NCBI GenBank assembly: GCA_023897205.1
Contig: JAHWDD010000004.1
Coordinates: forward strand, 1,488,001 to 1,552,000
Origin: Exophiala sp. HKRS030
Taxonomy: Eukaryota > Ascomycota > Eurotiomycetes > Chaetothyriales > Herpotrichiellaceae
DNA length: 64,000 bases
Direction of reading: 5' to 3'
Both the position numbers and the translations under genes were made by a program. Numbering within the stretch: the first letter of the stretch is position 1; each line of letters starts with the position of its first letter. The notes below the pieces were generated by a model. It made no database searches, was not told the DNA's origin, and saw nothing but the letters and a program-made list of their open reading frames with translations. Positions 21,404 to 32,635 of the stretch are shown here, in pieces.

Positions 21404-23997
21404 CTAGTATACGTCGGCCACGTCGGCCCTGTCGGCGTCTTCGGCACGTTCAATGATTCCAGGTGGCTTGGGAATCTTTTGTCGGAAAATGTGTCGCTTG
21501 ATGAAGTAAGGAAGCCATACTTTCAATTCATATCCGAGGAAGCTCTTGGTCGGGACCGAAAAGACCTCTGCGAGAAAAAAGTCAGCATCAGAGCCCCCAA
21601 ATCAGGATGAATGGATTGTCATCACATACGGTCAATTTCTTCCAGGGTGAGTTGTTTGGTTTCTCTGACGAAACAGAAGATCATGAACCAGGCAATCAGG
21701 TTGAGTCCAGCATAGAAACCGACTGGAATTCAAGTTAGCAAACAATCGCCAGTCGTCATGGGAATGAAAACCTACAAGCCCCAGTGGGAGTCATGACGGT
21801 CCTCATACGAGGGAAGGTCAAGCTGAGGATACCAGCTACAAAGCCTTGTCAGCCATTTGCCAATCTCACATTCAAAAAGTTGGCTCACCAAAAGTGTTGT
21901 TGATGCAGACTGCCCAAGCCATCCCCTGCTCACGCTGAATAGTAGGGAACACTTCTGCAGAGTACTGGAATGCAATGGGACCTTCTCCCAGGGAATAGGC
22001 GATGGTGAAGAGGTAGACGAATCTAGTCGCAAAGAAAATGATTAGATCGGCCGCCCATTAAATCCGGGCATCCATCACGACTTACAAGACAACAGGACCA
22101 ATCTGGGATCCACGGCTTCCATCCGTTTTGAGAAGAGATAGACCGGCGGCCAACAAGAAGAGGCACATGAAAGGGAAGGTCTATGGACACAACGCCGTCA
22201 GCTATCATCCCCACGGCAAGTCAATTGGGGACAGAAAACGTACCGCCAAGGTCAAGGTTCTTCGGCCCTTGGTGTCGATGAGGAACAGGGTGGGGAACGT
22301 CGCCACCATCTGGATGGCACCATAACCCAAAGATGCGTACAGGGCCTGAGTTGGGGTATAGCCGACATCTTCGAAGATGGTTGAACTGTAGAAGGAGATG
22401 ACTGGAACGAATGTTAAAAGACGCGATCTGAGGACACCGGCGAGAGGAGCAACTTACTGTTGATGCCACACATCTGCTGAGCAATCATCACGGTGGAGGC
22501 ACCATAGTTGGCGCGCCTGATTCTGGGCACGGCGAAGCAGTCCCACAAACGGGCGAAATAACCGTTGCCACGAGCTTCACGAAGTTCCTCCTCATAGAGA
22601 ACGTGCGAGTAGTAGAAATCTCTGGCGGCAATGATGGGATGAGCTCGCAGTCTTTGCATCGATCGGAATCCCTGGGCGTGCCTTCCATGCTTCATGAGCC
22701 TAGCAAAAGTTATGGTCAGTCAGCAAAACAATGCCAGGGATGCGGATCATAGAGCTTTCTAGGGAGCAACTCACCAACGAGGACTTTCGGGACAGAAGTA
22801 AATTCCGATCATGAGGATGAAAGATGGGATAAAGGCCGAACCAAGCTGAAGCCGCCATGAGATTCTACCAGTGTCCTTGACGATGACATTGGCAGCAAAA
22901 CCCAAGAAGATACCTAAGCGACGAAAAACAGAGCAGATCAGCCAAAGGGCTCTTGGAACAGGCAAATCCACAACAGTCTCAAAAGCCTTACCAGTGACGA
23001 CCCAGAGTTGCCAGAACATGACGAGAGCACCTCGGACACGGGCCGGGGCCATCTCAGCAGAGTAGATGGGCACCGTCGCGTTCTTTGCACCAATTCCAAT
23101 ACCCATGACGAATCGAGCGGCGAACAATCCTTGCCATGACTTTGCAAATCCGGAACCGATGGGCGTTGCAGTCAGACAGCAAGCGGTGATGAAAATCTCG
23201 CCTCTTCGTCCAAAGTAGTGATTGAGAGGATCGACAATGAAAGCACCACTGCGCACCAGGTCAGTCTTCTCATTTCACGACGCCCGCAAAGGGACCACAA
23301 GACAAACTGTGTGTGAATACAACTCACATGAGACCGGCCGTCAAGAAAATGATGGCGTTGATAATACCGACGATCCATTCATCTTTGCCTTTGCCGTTGA
23401 TCCCGAAAGCTTCAGGGAAGGACAAGTTGGCACCGTTGGAACCGGTCTGATCCCAACCCTGGGTGGCGGCTCCGATGGCGCACAAGCCGATCGAGTACCA
23501 GAGCATCTTGGGGCCATGCCACTTGTGATCCTTTTCGTACTGGAGGGCGTTGCGCTCGTGGTCCTCGAGTTCGTTGACGCTGGCGAAGTTGTCCGGGTCG
23601 CGGGCGACGAGGGCGGCGCGACCAAAGAGGTTTGCATGCTCGGGCATGCCGTGGGTCTCGGCGAAAGACATGGCATTGAGGACCGTCTGTTCCGGCGAAG
23701 TGCGCTATGACCGGGGTGACCAGATGTGTCAGTTTTTTGTTTTGGTCTTGTTTGTTGATGGCTGGCTCTCAAGGTGGTCGACTTCCCTTCATGGCGGCGC
23801 AGCACCGGGAAGAAGACGACAAGGAAGAGTGTGGCTGTCTTGGTTTGCTGGCTTACCTTCAAAGGATTCTCGACCAGGTTGAGAGCGACAGACTTGCGAC
23901 GACCGCCCTGCTCTTCCAGCCCGGTGGTGGGCGTCTCGAAGATGGCCTTTTCATTGCCGGTGACATCGGCAGTGTCCACCGAAGGTTTGTCCGCCAT
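21404..23997 (-). CDS. MFS sugar (or polyol) transporter with extended N-terminus
   Basis: Eleven exons give 619 residues: introns 23705-23856, 23249-23327, 22914-22991, 22700-22774, 22402-22457, 22181-22243, 22023-22085, 21836-21888, 21723-21775 and 21568-21629, all phases consistent. Sugar-porter marks are present in order: [17 protein letters not shown] in TM1, [11 protein letters not shown] in loop 2-3, PESPRW after TM6, QQMCGIN in TM7 and DTKGRRTL in loop 8-9. The ends of both halves are standard. The first about 110 residues are a hydrophilic leader longer than in ordinary hexose transporters (around 530 residues). Such leaders occur in some fungal sugar and quinate carriers. Ligand specificity cannot be read from the sequence. 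The upstream region carries two TACGGAGTA-type 9-mers within 550 bases. Confidence 0.88.
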
Positions 23998-26900
23998 GAT
24001 TCTGCTGCAGGTACAGTACAGTATGGGAACTGTTGGTTTTGGAGGGGGAGGGAAAGGGAACGAGAAAGAGAAGATCTGCAAACAACACGAGAGGAGAAAA
24101 AGGGTCCGGACCGAAGTACATATATACTTGTACTTTGACGACCCTACATACACTAAAACACTACGAGTACACACCTACTGTACGGAGTACTGCTACTAGC
24201 TTGGCTGGAGATACGGAGAAAAAGAGGGCAACAAGAAGAGAGTCAGGTATCCATACTCCCGCCGTAATGAGTAGTACGGTATACTACTAGAGGTAGTGAC
24301 CTGGGCCACCCAGCGCTCTTCGGCCGTTTCTTCTCGTCTCCGCATTGGAGGAGGAGGAAGAAGAGGAGGAGGAGTAGTGGCCCGGGTTGCGGAGGGTGGG
24401 TGTACTGTGGTTGTATGGAGGGAAGGGAGGAATAACTGGATCGAGGGAGGAAAGCAAGAAGCTCCTCCATCCATTCGGTAACAAACGAGTAATGAGGTAG
24501 TGAGCATGGGTACTCCGTAGTACGGTACAGTACAGGTAAGTAGTCGTACCCATGACCATCGCAGAGAGGGAAAACCTGGGCGCGCGCGCCGGACGGAATC
24601 CCTTGGCGGGTCCTTCGAGTACCACGTCAACAAACACTACTGTATCTAAGTGCTCCGTTTGATGTACGAATGTTGATAGACGCCCTGACGGTGGCTCCAC
24701 GTGCGATGCAACCAAGGAGCCCTCCATGTAGACGGATGACTATGGCAATTAAACGAGGGAAGTCATTATTCGCCTACTTGTATACTGGAGTCACTCAACC
24801 GGAGTGATCGTCGCCATCTACTGCCCAAGGCCGTAAAGGACGTACAGCAACGAGTACAATGGGGAGCGGTCATGCTTGCAGAAGTGTGGGACCCCGACTA
24901 GATGTTTAGAGAACGATCGCCCAGTCGTCGTTGTGTCGTTGCTGACCCGGATAAAACAGAGAAAAGGCAACTTGTTGAATCATGGTCCGAGGACTCACAC
25001 GAGTATTTTCCCGTGCAGTCCGTGGATAGGTTCTTCTTCATGTGTACAGTACGGACCCAGTGTTGTACTGTATGCAACTCCTTTTTTGTCGGTGTCCTGA
25101 GATTCACAACTGTTGAGGGATAATCCCAGTCTTTTTGTTTTCTTCTGTGGCCCCCGATCAACACATCCGATCTTATCTTGCCGATGGAAAATCAGGCCCC
25201 TCGCCTCCTCCTCGTTCTATCTCCCCAGTCCGTCCCTTGCTCCATAAGCAACGTGTCCAGATTGCATCTCAGGTTTCCTACCCGGGGAGGGTGGTGGTCG
25301 TCGATCGAGGAGAAAAGGGTCTAACACTGCTTACGAGTTGTTGTAAATGCACGATCGATTGAATTGTCCATACGAAGACATACAATACACTACGAGGCTC
25401 ACCTTCGTACCAGGAACGGGTGTGATGACGATCATTCATTTTAGGGGCTCCTTTCGTAGCCCTAAGAGACGGCAAAACAAATGCGCCTACTATGTAAGCC
25501 CAGACACGAAAATGGAGCCTTCCTCCCCCCCACCCCCCTCCCGCCGAACAGAAATCAAAGATCGAGAGAGAAGACGTATGTATTATTTCGTTCCGTACTG
25601 TAACCAAATTAATGACAGATCAATAATAATCTGTCCATGTCTGTTTCTAGAAAGAGAGAAAAATTTTGTTTACTCTCATGTCATGATATCCGTAGTTCCA
25701 GTGGTTTGTTATCCGACGTTGACGTGGGACATGGTACTGGTTGTATGAGCCTTGAATCGAGGACGTAAGGCGTAAAAAGGATCACGGAAAGTCAATCGTC
25801 GCTAAGATATGCTTTGCTTTTTCACTTGGGGTCGGTCCAAGAAACTTTCTTTCAGTGGCGTTCTCTTTATTACCAAAGGAAGACTGATGAAGAAGTCTTG
25901 GGTGAAAAAGCATGGCGGGTTGGCGGGCCCAGTGAAAGAGGATCAGAGGCACGTGAATCGAGCCTTGGGAGGAGGACGAGAAGCGCCTTTTACTTGCCTT
26001 GCACCAGAACCACTCCGGAAGGTGGGCGGATGGACGGGGAGATTGCTCGGTGGTTTTGTACCCGGGACGAGTACAAGTACAGTACTCCGTACGGAGGATG
26101 ATGGAGGGGAATGATGGAGTTGTGTGTGGATTTCAGGTACGTATCGTCGATGCTGCTCACACTACTCGTCTCCCATGCCCGTCGGCGAGTCGCACCCAGA
26201 GTATACCTAGGTAATAATCAAACCCTCTGAAACAAGGAATGAACCTGTGATCAATCACATGTGGACTTGTAAGGGCTCGCCTAGGCTTGTTGGTGCCATC
26301 GAGTGCCTAGATAGCCTTGGGAGTTTGCTGGTGGCAACCACCCGGTCATCACTCCGTACACCAAGGGGAACCACATTTGAGCCGGCCAAAAAGACCAAAC
26401 ACCACCATCTACAATGATACTAAACAACGATACAAGGACTCGGTACGCTTGGTCATATTCAGTAGTGTAGTCAGTAGTACTGTAACTATCCTTCTTGTAG
26501 TAGCTTATCCGGTTCTCCGGCTTCGCCTGAAACATTGAACAAGTGGCAAGTTGACAAGTAGAAAGACTCGAGTGACAGGCTTTTGTCCTCCGTACCACTA
26601 CTCCCTCCTATTGTACTCCGTACTGTACTGTGTTGACGCTTAAGCGATGTACTCGCTTGTCACTGTAAGTAATTTATTTGAAGTCGTTTCGATGAGAATC
26701 TCCGTTGCAAGTGTCGTGTGATACGGAGTTTGATGATGATGCCGTTGCCCACATGGTTTTTACGCAGCGATACAGTACGGATTTACGGAGGTGCGAGACG
26801 AAGAGATCCTCCATCTCTCACGCGACAGACCTAAGACAGACGAGGCGAATATGCATTGCACACATGCAAAAAATACACGAGGACTCACAATGCAACCACA

Positions 26901-27803
26901 CACATCCCAATAGGTCATCTTTACCCGTTATCTACGGAATGATTAGGCCGAATACGAGAACATTCGGATACCTTATCCATTTTTTCGATCGTAAACCTCG
27001 TATTATTACTATTTGCACATGTCTCGGGAGTACTCTGTTCCTGACCCTGAACAAAGATGACCGGATACTCCCAAACCAGAAAGACTTGTTCTATTGTAGA
27101 AGAACTGACAGGCGATGGCCTGGGCGACTCATAAATGGATTGCTTTGGGCTGGAAGCTGTACCCGAGCTTCGATCTTTTTTGTGAGGATGTTTGGAACAA
27201 ACGACTCCACGGGACTGGAAGGGGAAAATGTCACACTATGCGAGCTGCGAGCTGCGACTCTCCATATGTGCTGGTAACTCGTAATAAGCACCTGACAATT
27301 GACAGGGAGTAATGCCCACTCCCCCTACAGTATGGGTATGCGTATGCATCTGCGGTTGCATTTTGGATTCCTTTTTTTTCTCTTTCTTCTCCCTAGGTCC
27401 AGTACAGCAAGGCGTACGAGTGACGACGACGACAACCGGGGGGTCCCCTCGATTTCCCATCGCGGGCACTCCGTCTGGGTCAGACAAAAAGGGTGGACCA
27501 TTTTGGGGGCCGGGTTTCATTTTGGAGCCCTTTTTTTTTTCTTACCGAGTACATATGTACTCCATACAACGCCCGCCACCGCCTATGACCTGTGAGTACG
27601 CCCTACAACGTATGATCCTGGATAGTTGTTCCGCGCCCGCCGTAGCCTGTGCTTATTAGGTCGTGCATCACCATCACAAGTGCAATTTACAGCGGATTGT
27701 CCGTGGCAATACTTACTTGTACTCGCACCCCTGGTCCATAGTCGTAACGTTGTGCTTGAACGGAAAATCAAAGACACACAAGTCTCGACTCTTACAGGGA
27801 AGA

Positions 27804-27818
27804 GGGGGGGGGGGGGGG
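27804..27818. repeat. Run of 15 G
   Basis: An uninterrupted G tract, likely polymorphic and a possible assembly weak point. It can form quadruplex structure. Confidence 0.9.
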
Positions 27819-27993
27819 AAGAAGAAAACCAGCTACGGGTTACTATATTCATCGATGCCGACAAGGCTGATATGAGTGATCCCGTTCTTGTAAGGCCAAG
27901 GCGTCCATGACATGAGAAAAGAAAAACCCCCACCTGATCGAAGATTGCATTGCATTGATAGCTACGATTTAGCCTTGGCCAGGCAGATTTCGC

Positions 27994-28023
27994 CTCTCTC
28001 TCTCTCTCGCGCGCGCGCGCGCA
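27994..28023. repeat. (CT)n followed directly by (CG)n
   Basis: About seven CT units pass into about eight CG units. The alternating CG part is a classic Z-DNA-prone sequence and is unusual in a genome with signs of CpG/CpA mutation. Confidence 0.9.
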
Positions 28024-28900
28024 CGTGCTCAAGTCCACTTCTCTCTAGCCATCTAATTGTTTGCCTTGTTACAGTATTACAGGCTCTACCGACATGACAC
28101 GGTGATACACAGACGATCCACTGTGATCTAGATGGGCGTCCGTAAACTTTGGTAGGTTACTGTCCAGAAAGTGGACTCGCAAACTGGTCTGGTCGCTTCT
28201 GGGTTTGGTTACTTCATTCTCACTCGTTCGCGAACCGATAGTTCCTACCCAAGTCAGCCGCTGCGAAAAAAAGGCACAACGACAAACAAGTCAAGTCACG
28301 AGCAGAGTATCATCATGATGCTGGAACCAGTCACAATGTTCTTTCCCACTCGTTAGTACTCGCTCAAAGGTCCATCGGATCGGGGGTTCCAGCCCGCCGA
28401 CACTCACCCACCTGCAATGGGCGTCGAGGCAAGCTCGTTACAGTTTGACCGCCGAAAGACGAACGAGATCGGCCTCGTGCAAAACAGGCGCCGTGAAGTA
28501 CTGACAGTCCTGCCCGGGGATGTACCCACAGGCGCGACACGAGTCTGTGGACTTTGCCCGGAGGAGGGGATGACGACGTTCGAGCTGCAAATACTGTTAT
28601 TGTCCAGGAAGGTTAGAATGTCAGGTAAGGCCTAGTAGAGGTTTGATGATTATGCGACTGTCGATCTACAAGAACCGAGTTACGAAGGGGGTTGCCCACC
28701 AGGTCCAGATGGTGGTGGGGTACTGTTTGACCATTCTTGTAGGTAATGGATGGACAAGCAAAGAGTCGGACCGCGTTCAGGTCTACGAAGAGTAAACGTT
28801 GACCTCCTCAAACATATTCTGACTCTACTGTCAGTTCGTGAAGAAGGATGGTGGAGGGAAAGAAAAGGAACACCGGGTCAGGATAGTTGCTCCGATTTGA

Positions 28901-29889
28901 TCATTCGGCGGTCTCTCCCTTTTTCGCCGTCGTCCTCTTCAACCAGTCTTCCCAGTCAAACACCCCAGGACCCTCCATCCACACGCCGGGCTCCCTGTCC
29001 TCGACAATGACGCCCTCTTTGTCCCTGAAGAAGATCAACCCTCCACCGACATTCTTCAATGGATTGCCATCTCCCTCGCCTCCTCTGCCGACGGGGCCGA
29101 CATTGAATCCACAGGTCTGATAGAAGCGTTCTTTACCGTCGGCGGCAATGACGCTACACGCGACACCTTCCTTTCGCGCCTGCTCGAGACCCCAAGCGAC
29201 CAGCGCCCGACCTTGTCCTTTGCCTTGAAAGTCGGGATGCACGGCCAGGCAAGCCAGGTACCACGACTCGGCACGATGACCCTGCCAGATGTGATCGAGG
29301 AACCCATCCGATTGTTCCAAGATGTCTTCATGTTCGGGTGCGGCAGCACGGTTGGGTGAGACAAACTTCAATGCCTTGACTACGAGTCCGAACAGGGGTT
29401 TGAAAAGGCGTCCTAATGGGAAGAGGAGAACACGGTCAGCAAAGACGGTGATTCGGCATGAGCAGTACGTCAGAACTTACTTGGATCCCACCATGCCAAT
29501 TCCCATCCTGCAACTCGATTGTCCCTTTTCGCCGGAGCCATTCGAGTCCAATGAGCCAAGCCCGTGATTACCTCCTGCTGTTGCCCCTCAACCTTTTCTG
29601 TCGTCACCAAAAAGACATGACTCCAGTCCCACCAGTCAACTATGAATTGTCGGTACCAGTACTTGTCAAAGTCGGAAGGGTGTTCGTTGCGCCTTGGGTG
29701 TATCAAACGTCCAAAGAGGACTTCGTCCCAAAAGGCGAGGGTGGTTGTACGTGCCGCGTTTGCGAGGTCGCCGAATCGGGCCCGACGTAAGGTGAAGCTA
29801 GGATGAGGGTTGAGCCCGACCGTGTTTGTGGTCGATGGACTTTTGAGGAGAGATGACGACTCGGAGGCCTGAGGGCCAGACATTTTCAT
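28901..29889 (-). CDS. GNAT-family N-acetyltransferase
   Basis: 306 residues from two exons (intron 29413-29480, AAGTAAGT donor). ATG at 29889, with a second in-frame ATG two codons on. The N-terminal part (FTLRRARFGDLANAARTTTLAFW) is the start of the GNAT fold. The acetyl-CoA site is clear in the second exon: YLACLAVHPDFQGKGQGRAL fits the motif A pattern Q/R-x-x-G-x-G/A, followed by ERFYQTCGF of motif B. The protein transfers an acetyl group from acetyl-CoA to an unknown amine. Fungal relatives with this layout are annotated only as GNAT proteins. No signal peptide. It stands alone at the edge of the gene desert. Confidence 0.88.
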
Positions 29890-30337
29890 ATAGTTCCTGG
29901 GCAGGGTGGGCTCGTGCTTTTACCTAAGCATAAGACCAAGATCTGTGGAACTGCTCAAGAGATATGGGTTTGTGAGATCCAAAAGCACCGATTGTCCCGC
30001 TGATATCGAGCTGACGAATAATGACACTCCTGGGAAGAGTAATGACCGAATCCGACTTTAATCCCTTGTAGATATGACTTGCGATGTCGTTCGATGGACA
30101 GAATACTATCGTTTATCTCTGATATGGTTGGTATTCGTACTCGTACGGAGGTAGAGGTGTCGGGGACAGTGGAATTGGTGGAGTTTTCTTGGGATTTCTG
30201 AGATAGCCGAGTTTCCACTTATCGAAGATCTCACACACGTGTCGAAGTCCAAGGATCCTCTCTGACTCTCCAGTTGAACTAAACTCTGGCAAAGTAGCTC
30301 GACCTACACAATTTGATCAACGATAATTGATATATGT

Positions 30338-30357
30338 GATGATGATGATGATGATGA
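30338..30357. repeat. (GAT)n microsatellite
   Basis: Six uninterrupted GAT units. Confidence 0.85.
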
Positions 30358-30841
30358 GAAAAGGCGACAGGCTCGCAGTACAAGGTAGTCGGGAAGAATC
30401 TCCCCTCCAGTAAGTCGATCTGGAGTACCAAGACTCAAACTCCACACCTGTCGAGACCAACGGTGTGTTTGCTAGACTCGTATTATTCCCAAGCGAAGGC
30501 GTCGGACCAAATACAGCGACCGGATGAGGATGAGAACAAGCTGATCTGATCCGAAGGAGAAAATAAAAAGGACGGAGAAGGTCCCCTGCCAAGACTACGG
30601 ATTGGGCAGGTAGTTAAAGTACGGATAAGGACAATTGTACGGATGCTCGGACCCAGTACCTCAATCGACGGATACGGGCCAGCCACTTGTCGGATATCGG
30701 TCTAGGGTACATACTATCACATTCTCCAGAGTAACCGTGACAACGACCTAACTACAAGGTCGATCTTTCATCGATGTTGAAGCAATCATAAAACCGCCCG
30801 TAACACAGATCGTATTTCATGACATGCCAGGATCCAACTGG

Positions 30842-30870
30842 TAGCATTGATAGCATTGATAGCATTGATA
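30842..30870. repeat. 9-bp tandem repeat (TAGCATTGA x3)
   Basis: Three perfect units of TAGCATTGA plus two bases. A short minisatellite in intergenic DNA. Confidence 0.85.
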
Positions 30871-31264
30871 CCAAAAGGGTTGTACTCTATGTCAACAGAC
30901 AGAGTCGATTGCAGACCGCAGACCGACATGGAGTACGCGTACTCCATACAGTGTATCGAGACTCGTTGCCAAACTCCTCAACACCAACGACATAACAACC
31001 AAACAAATCACAACCACCAAATGATACCTTGTAGAGCTCAAGTTTTCCCTATACCAACATGGTCCACGGTCGGCTTTGCCCCAAATCTTCCAAATCTATC
31101 CTTGATTCGCCTTTCGCTCTTGCATAGTCATATTCCAGTTCATGACAATCATATTGCAATGTATACCTCCAATCAAAATGTTATCCTTGCTCTTTCAGAC
31201 GCCGAAAACCCACAATCATTCCTGAGGCCACGGGGTCAGCACCCCTGATACAGACCCAATCCAT

Positions 31265-32635
31265 CTAATTCCTGTCTGCATTCGTCTCATAGCGAATGTT
31301 CCACTGAACATCCTTTCGGATTATATGATCTTGACTACCTGTCCTTTCAATCGACTCTTGGTCCCTCGTTTTGCTACCATGGTGCATGTCTTGTGCAAAA
31401 GGTGCCTGTTCCCCAGCAGCGTCACGAGTAGAGCGATCGGCCGAACGGTTTTGCGAATTGCCTTTGCCAACGGAACCGAGTTCGTACCCGGACGGCCGAT
31501 GAGAGCGACCACCTGAGCCATATTCTTGTGTGCTCGAAGGATCCAGCTGGATGCCGAAGCCGCTGCTGAAACTCTTGACAAACGACTTGAGATTTGGTAC
31601 CGTTGCCGATATCAGCGACCAGCAGAGTTGGACTTGCTGCAGAACAAGCGCATATACGAGGGCAAGCCCAGGATTGCGGGACGTGGTGTAGTCGGAGATG
31701 TACTTGAGGTGGAGGATTGAGAGTGCGACCAGGCTGAGAAGGAGAACTTTAGTATATGAAGCAACCTCGTCGAGGCTGGTGGGTCAACTTACGGCAAACG
31801 AAAGGAAAAGGCGAAAACCACCTGACATTTTAGTGCAAAGGAAATGTGTACAGGTACAACGATCGCAATGGCGAGGAGGATCAAAAGGCATTCAGTCGCT
31901 ACATCGAAGGCTGTGATGAGCTGCCACCGCAAGAACTGCACTTGATTAGCACGGGTCCATAAGCATGTTGGAGTCATTACATACCTGGTGTGAACACTGA
32001 GACGCATTGCCTCTGATAAAGTCGGCAATCGAGCAGTCGACAGATATTGCTACCACCGAGAGAATGCCCCATAAGCCTACGGCTGTGAGGAACCCAAGGG
32101 TACACCAGTAGAATATTTTTGACTGTCCTTCAAAGGTCGCTTTCGGGCCATTCAAATTGAAAAGCCTCATCATCAGATACAAAGTAGAGGCTTTAGCAGC
32201 CGCAAGGGCCAGGAGGAACATGATTTCGCCCGCGAAAGCAGCCTGGTCATGATGTCAGCTGAAGATCGCTCTCCATATACCCGAGTGGCTCTCACTCGGC
32301 TGGCCTGTTCTACTTCACTTTGACGAAGTAAGTCTTGCGTTTGGCCCAGTCCATGGTGGAGTCCGACCATGATCGCTGTGACCTCTCCAAGCTGGATGAC
32401 CTGGAGCAAGGCGTTAGTAAAAGAATGTATGTTATGAATGCTGATGGAAAATGCATACTGTAGCTGCAAAAGCCAGGTAGTCATCCAGCCCATGCGTCTT
32501 TCGTCGTAAGTGTGCTCTCAGCCCAAAAGTAATGACCGAGTAGATGAGGCATAGGGAGGCAGCTATCCAAACAGAGCCTCCATGGTCATCGGGTGTGATG
32601 GGAGAAAATCGGCTCGCATTGTCAGAGTTGGCCAT
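31265..32635 (-). CDS. Fungal rhodopsin-domain / PTH11-like integral membrane protein
   Basis: 383 residues from five exons (introns 32401-32458, 32243-32295, 31936-31984, 31734-31792; phases fit). ATG at 32633-32635; the frame upstream has no ATG. The first half shows WIAASLCLIYSVITFGLRAH and then HGLDDYLAFAATV, the 'R......GLDDYL...A' pattern that opens the fungal rhodopsin-like seven-helix domain. Later helices include FYWCTLGFLTAVGLWGILS and LLILLAIAIVVPVHI. The RLPLVALSILHLKY loop and a C-terminal hydrophilic tail of about 100 residues ending near WNIRYETNADRN are usual in this family. No N-terminal CFEM cysteine domain is present. Such proteins sit in the plasma membrane and are thought to be receptor-like; the ligand is unknown. 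Confidence 0.83.

Larger units (their letters stand above)
23998..28900. other. 4.9-kb gene desert with simple repeats and clustered TACGGAGTA motifs
   Basis: No believable gene on either strand: all frames are under 200 codons, mostly lack ATG, and show no domain. Perfect copies of TACGGAGTA/TACTCCGTA lie at 24181, 24511, 26083 and 26614, with a near copy (TACGGAGTT) at 26722. Homopolymer and dinucleotide tracts are common. The first about 600 bases should be the sugar transporter promoter and the last few hundred its neighbour's 3' flank. The middle could hold a non-coding transcript or an old, unrecognisable element. I see no tRNA. Confidence 0.55.
29890..31264. other. Intergenic region, about 1.4 kb
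   Basis: GNAT promoter on the left, 3' flank of the rhodopsin-domain gene on the right. It has two simple repeats (listed separately). No gene seen; short frames lack family features. Confidence 0.5.
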
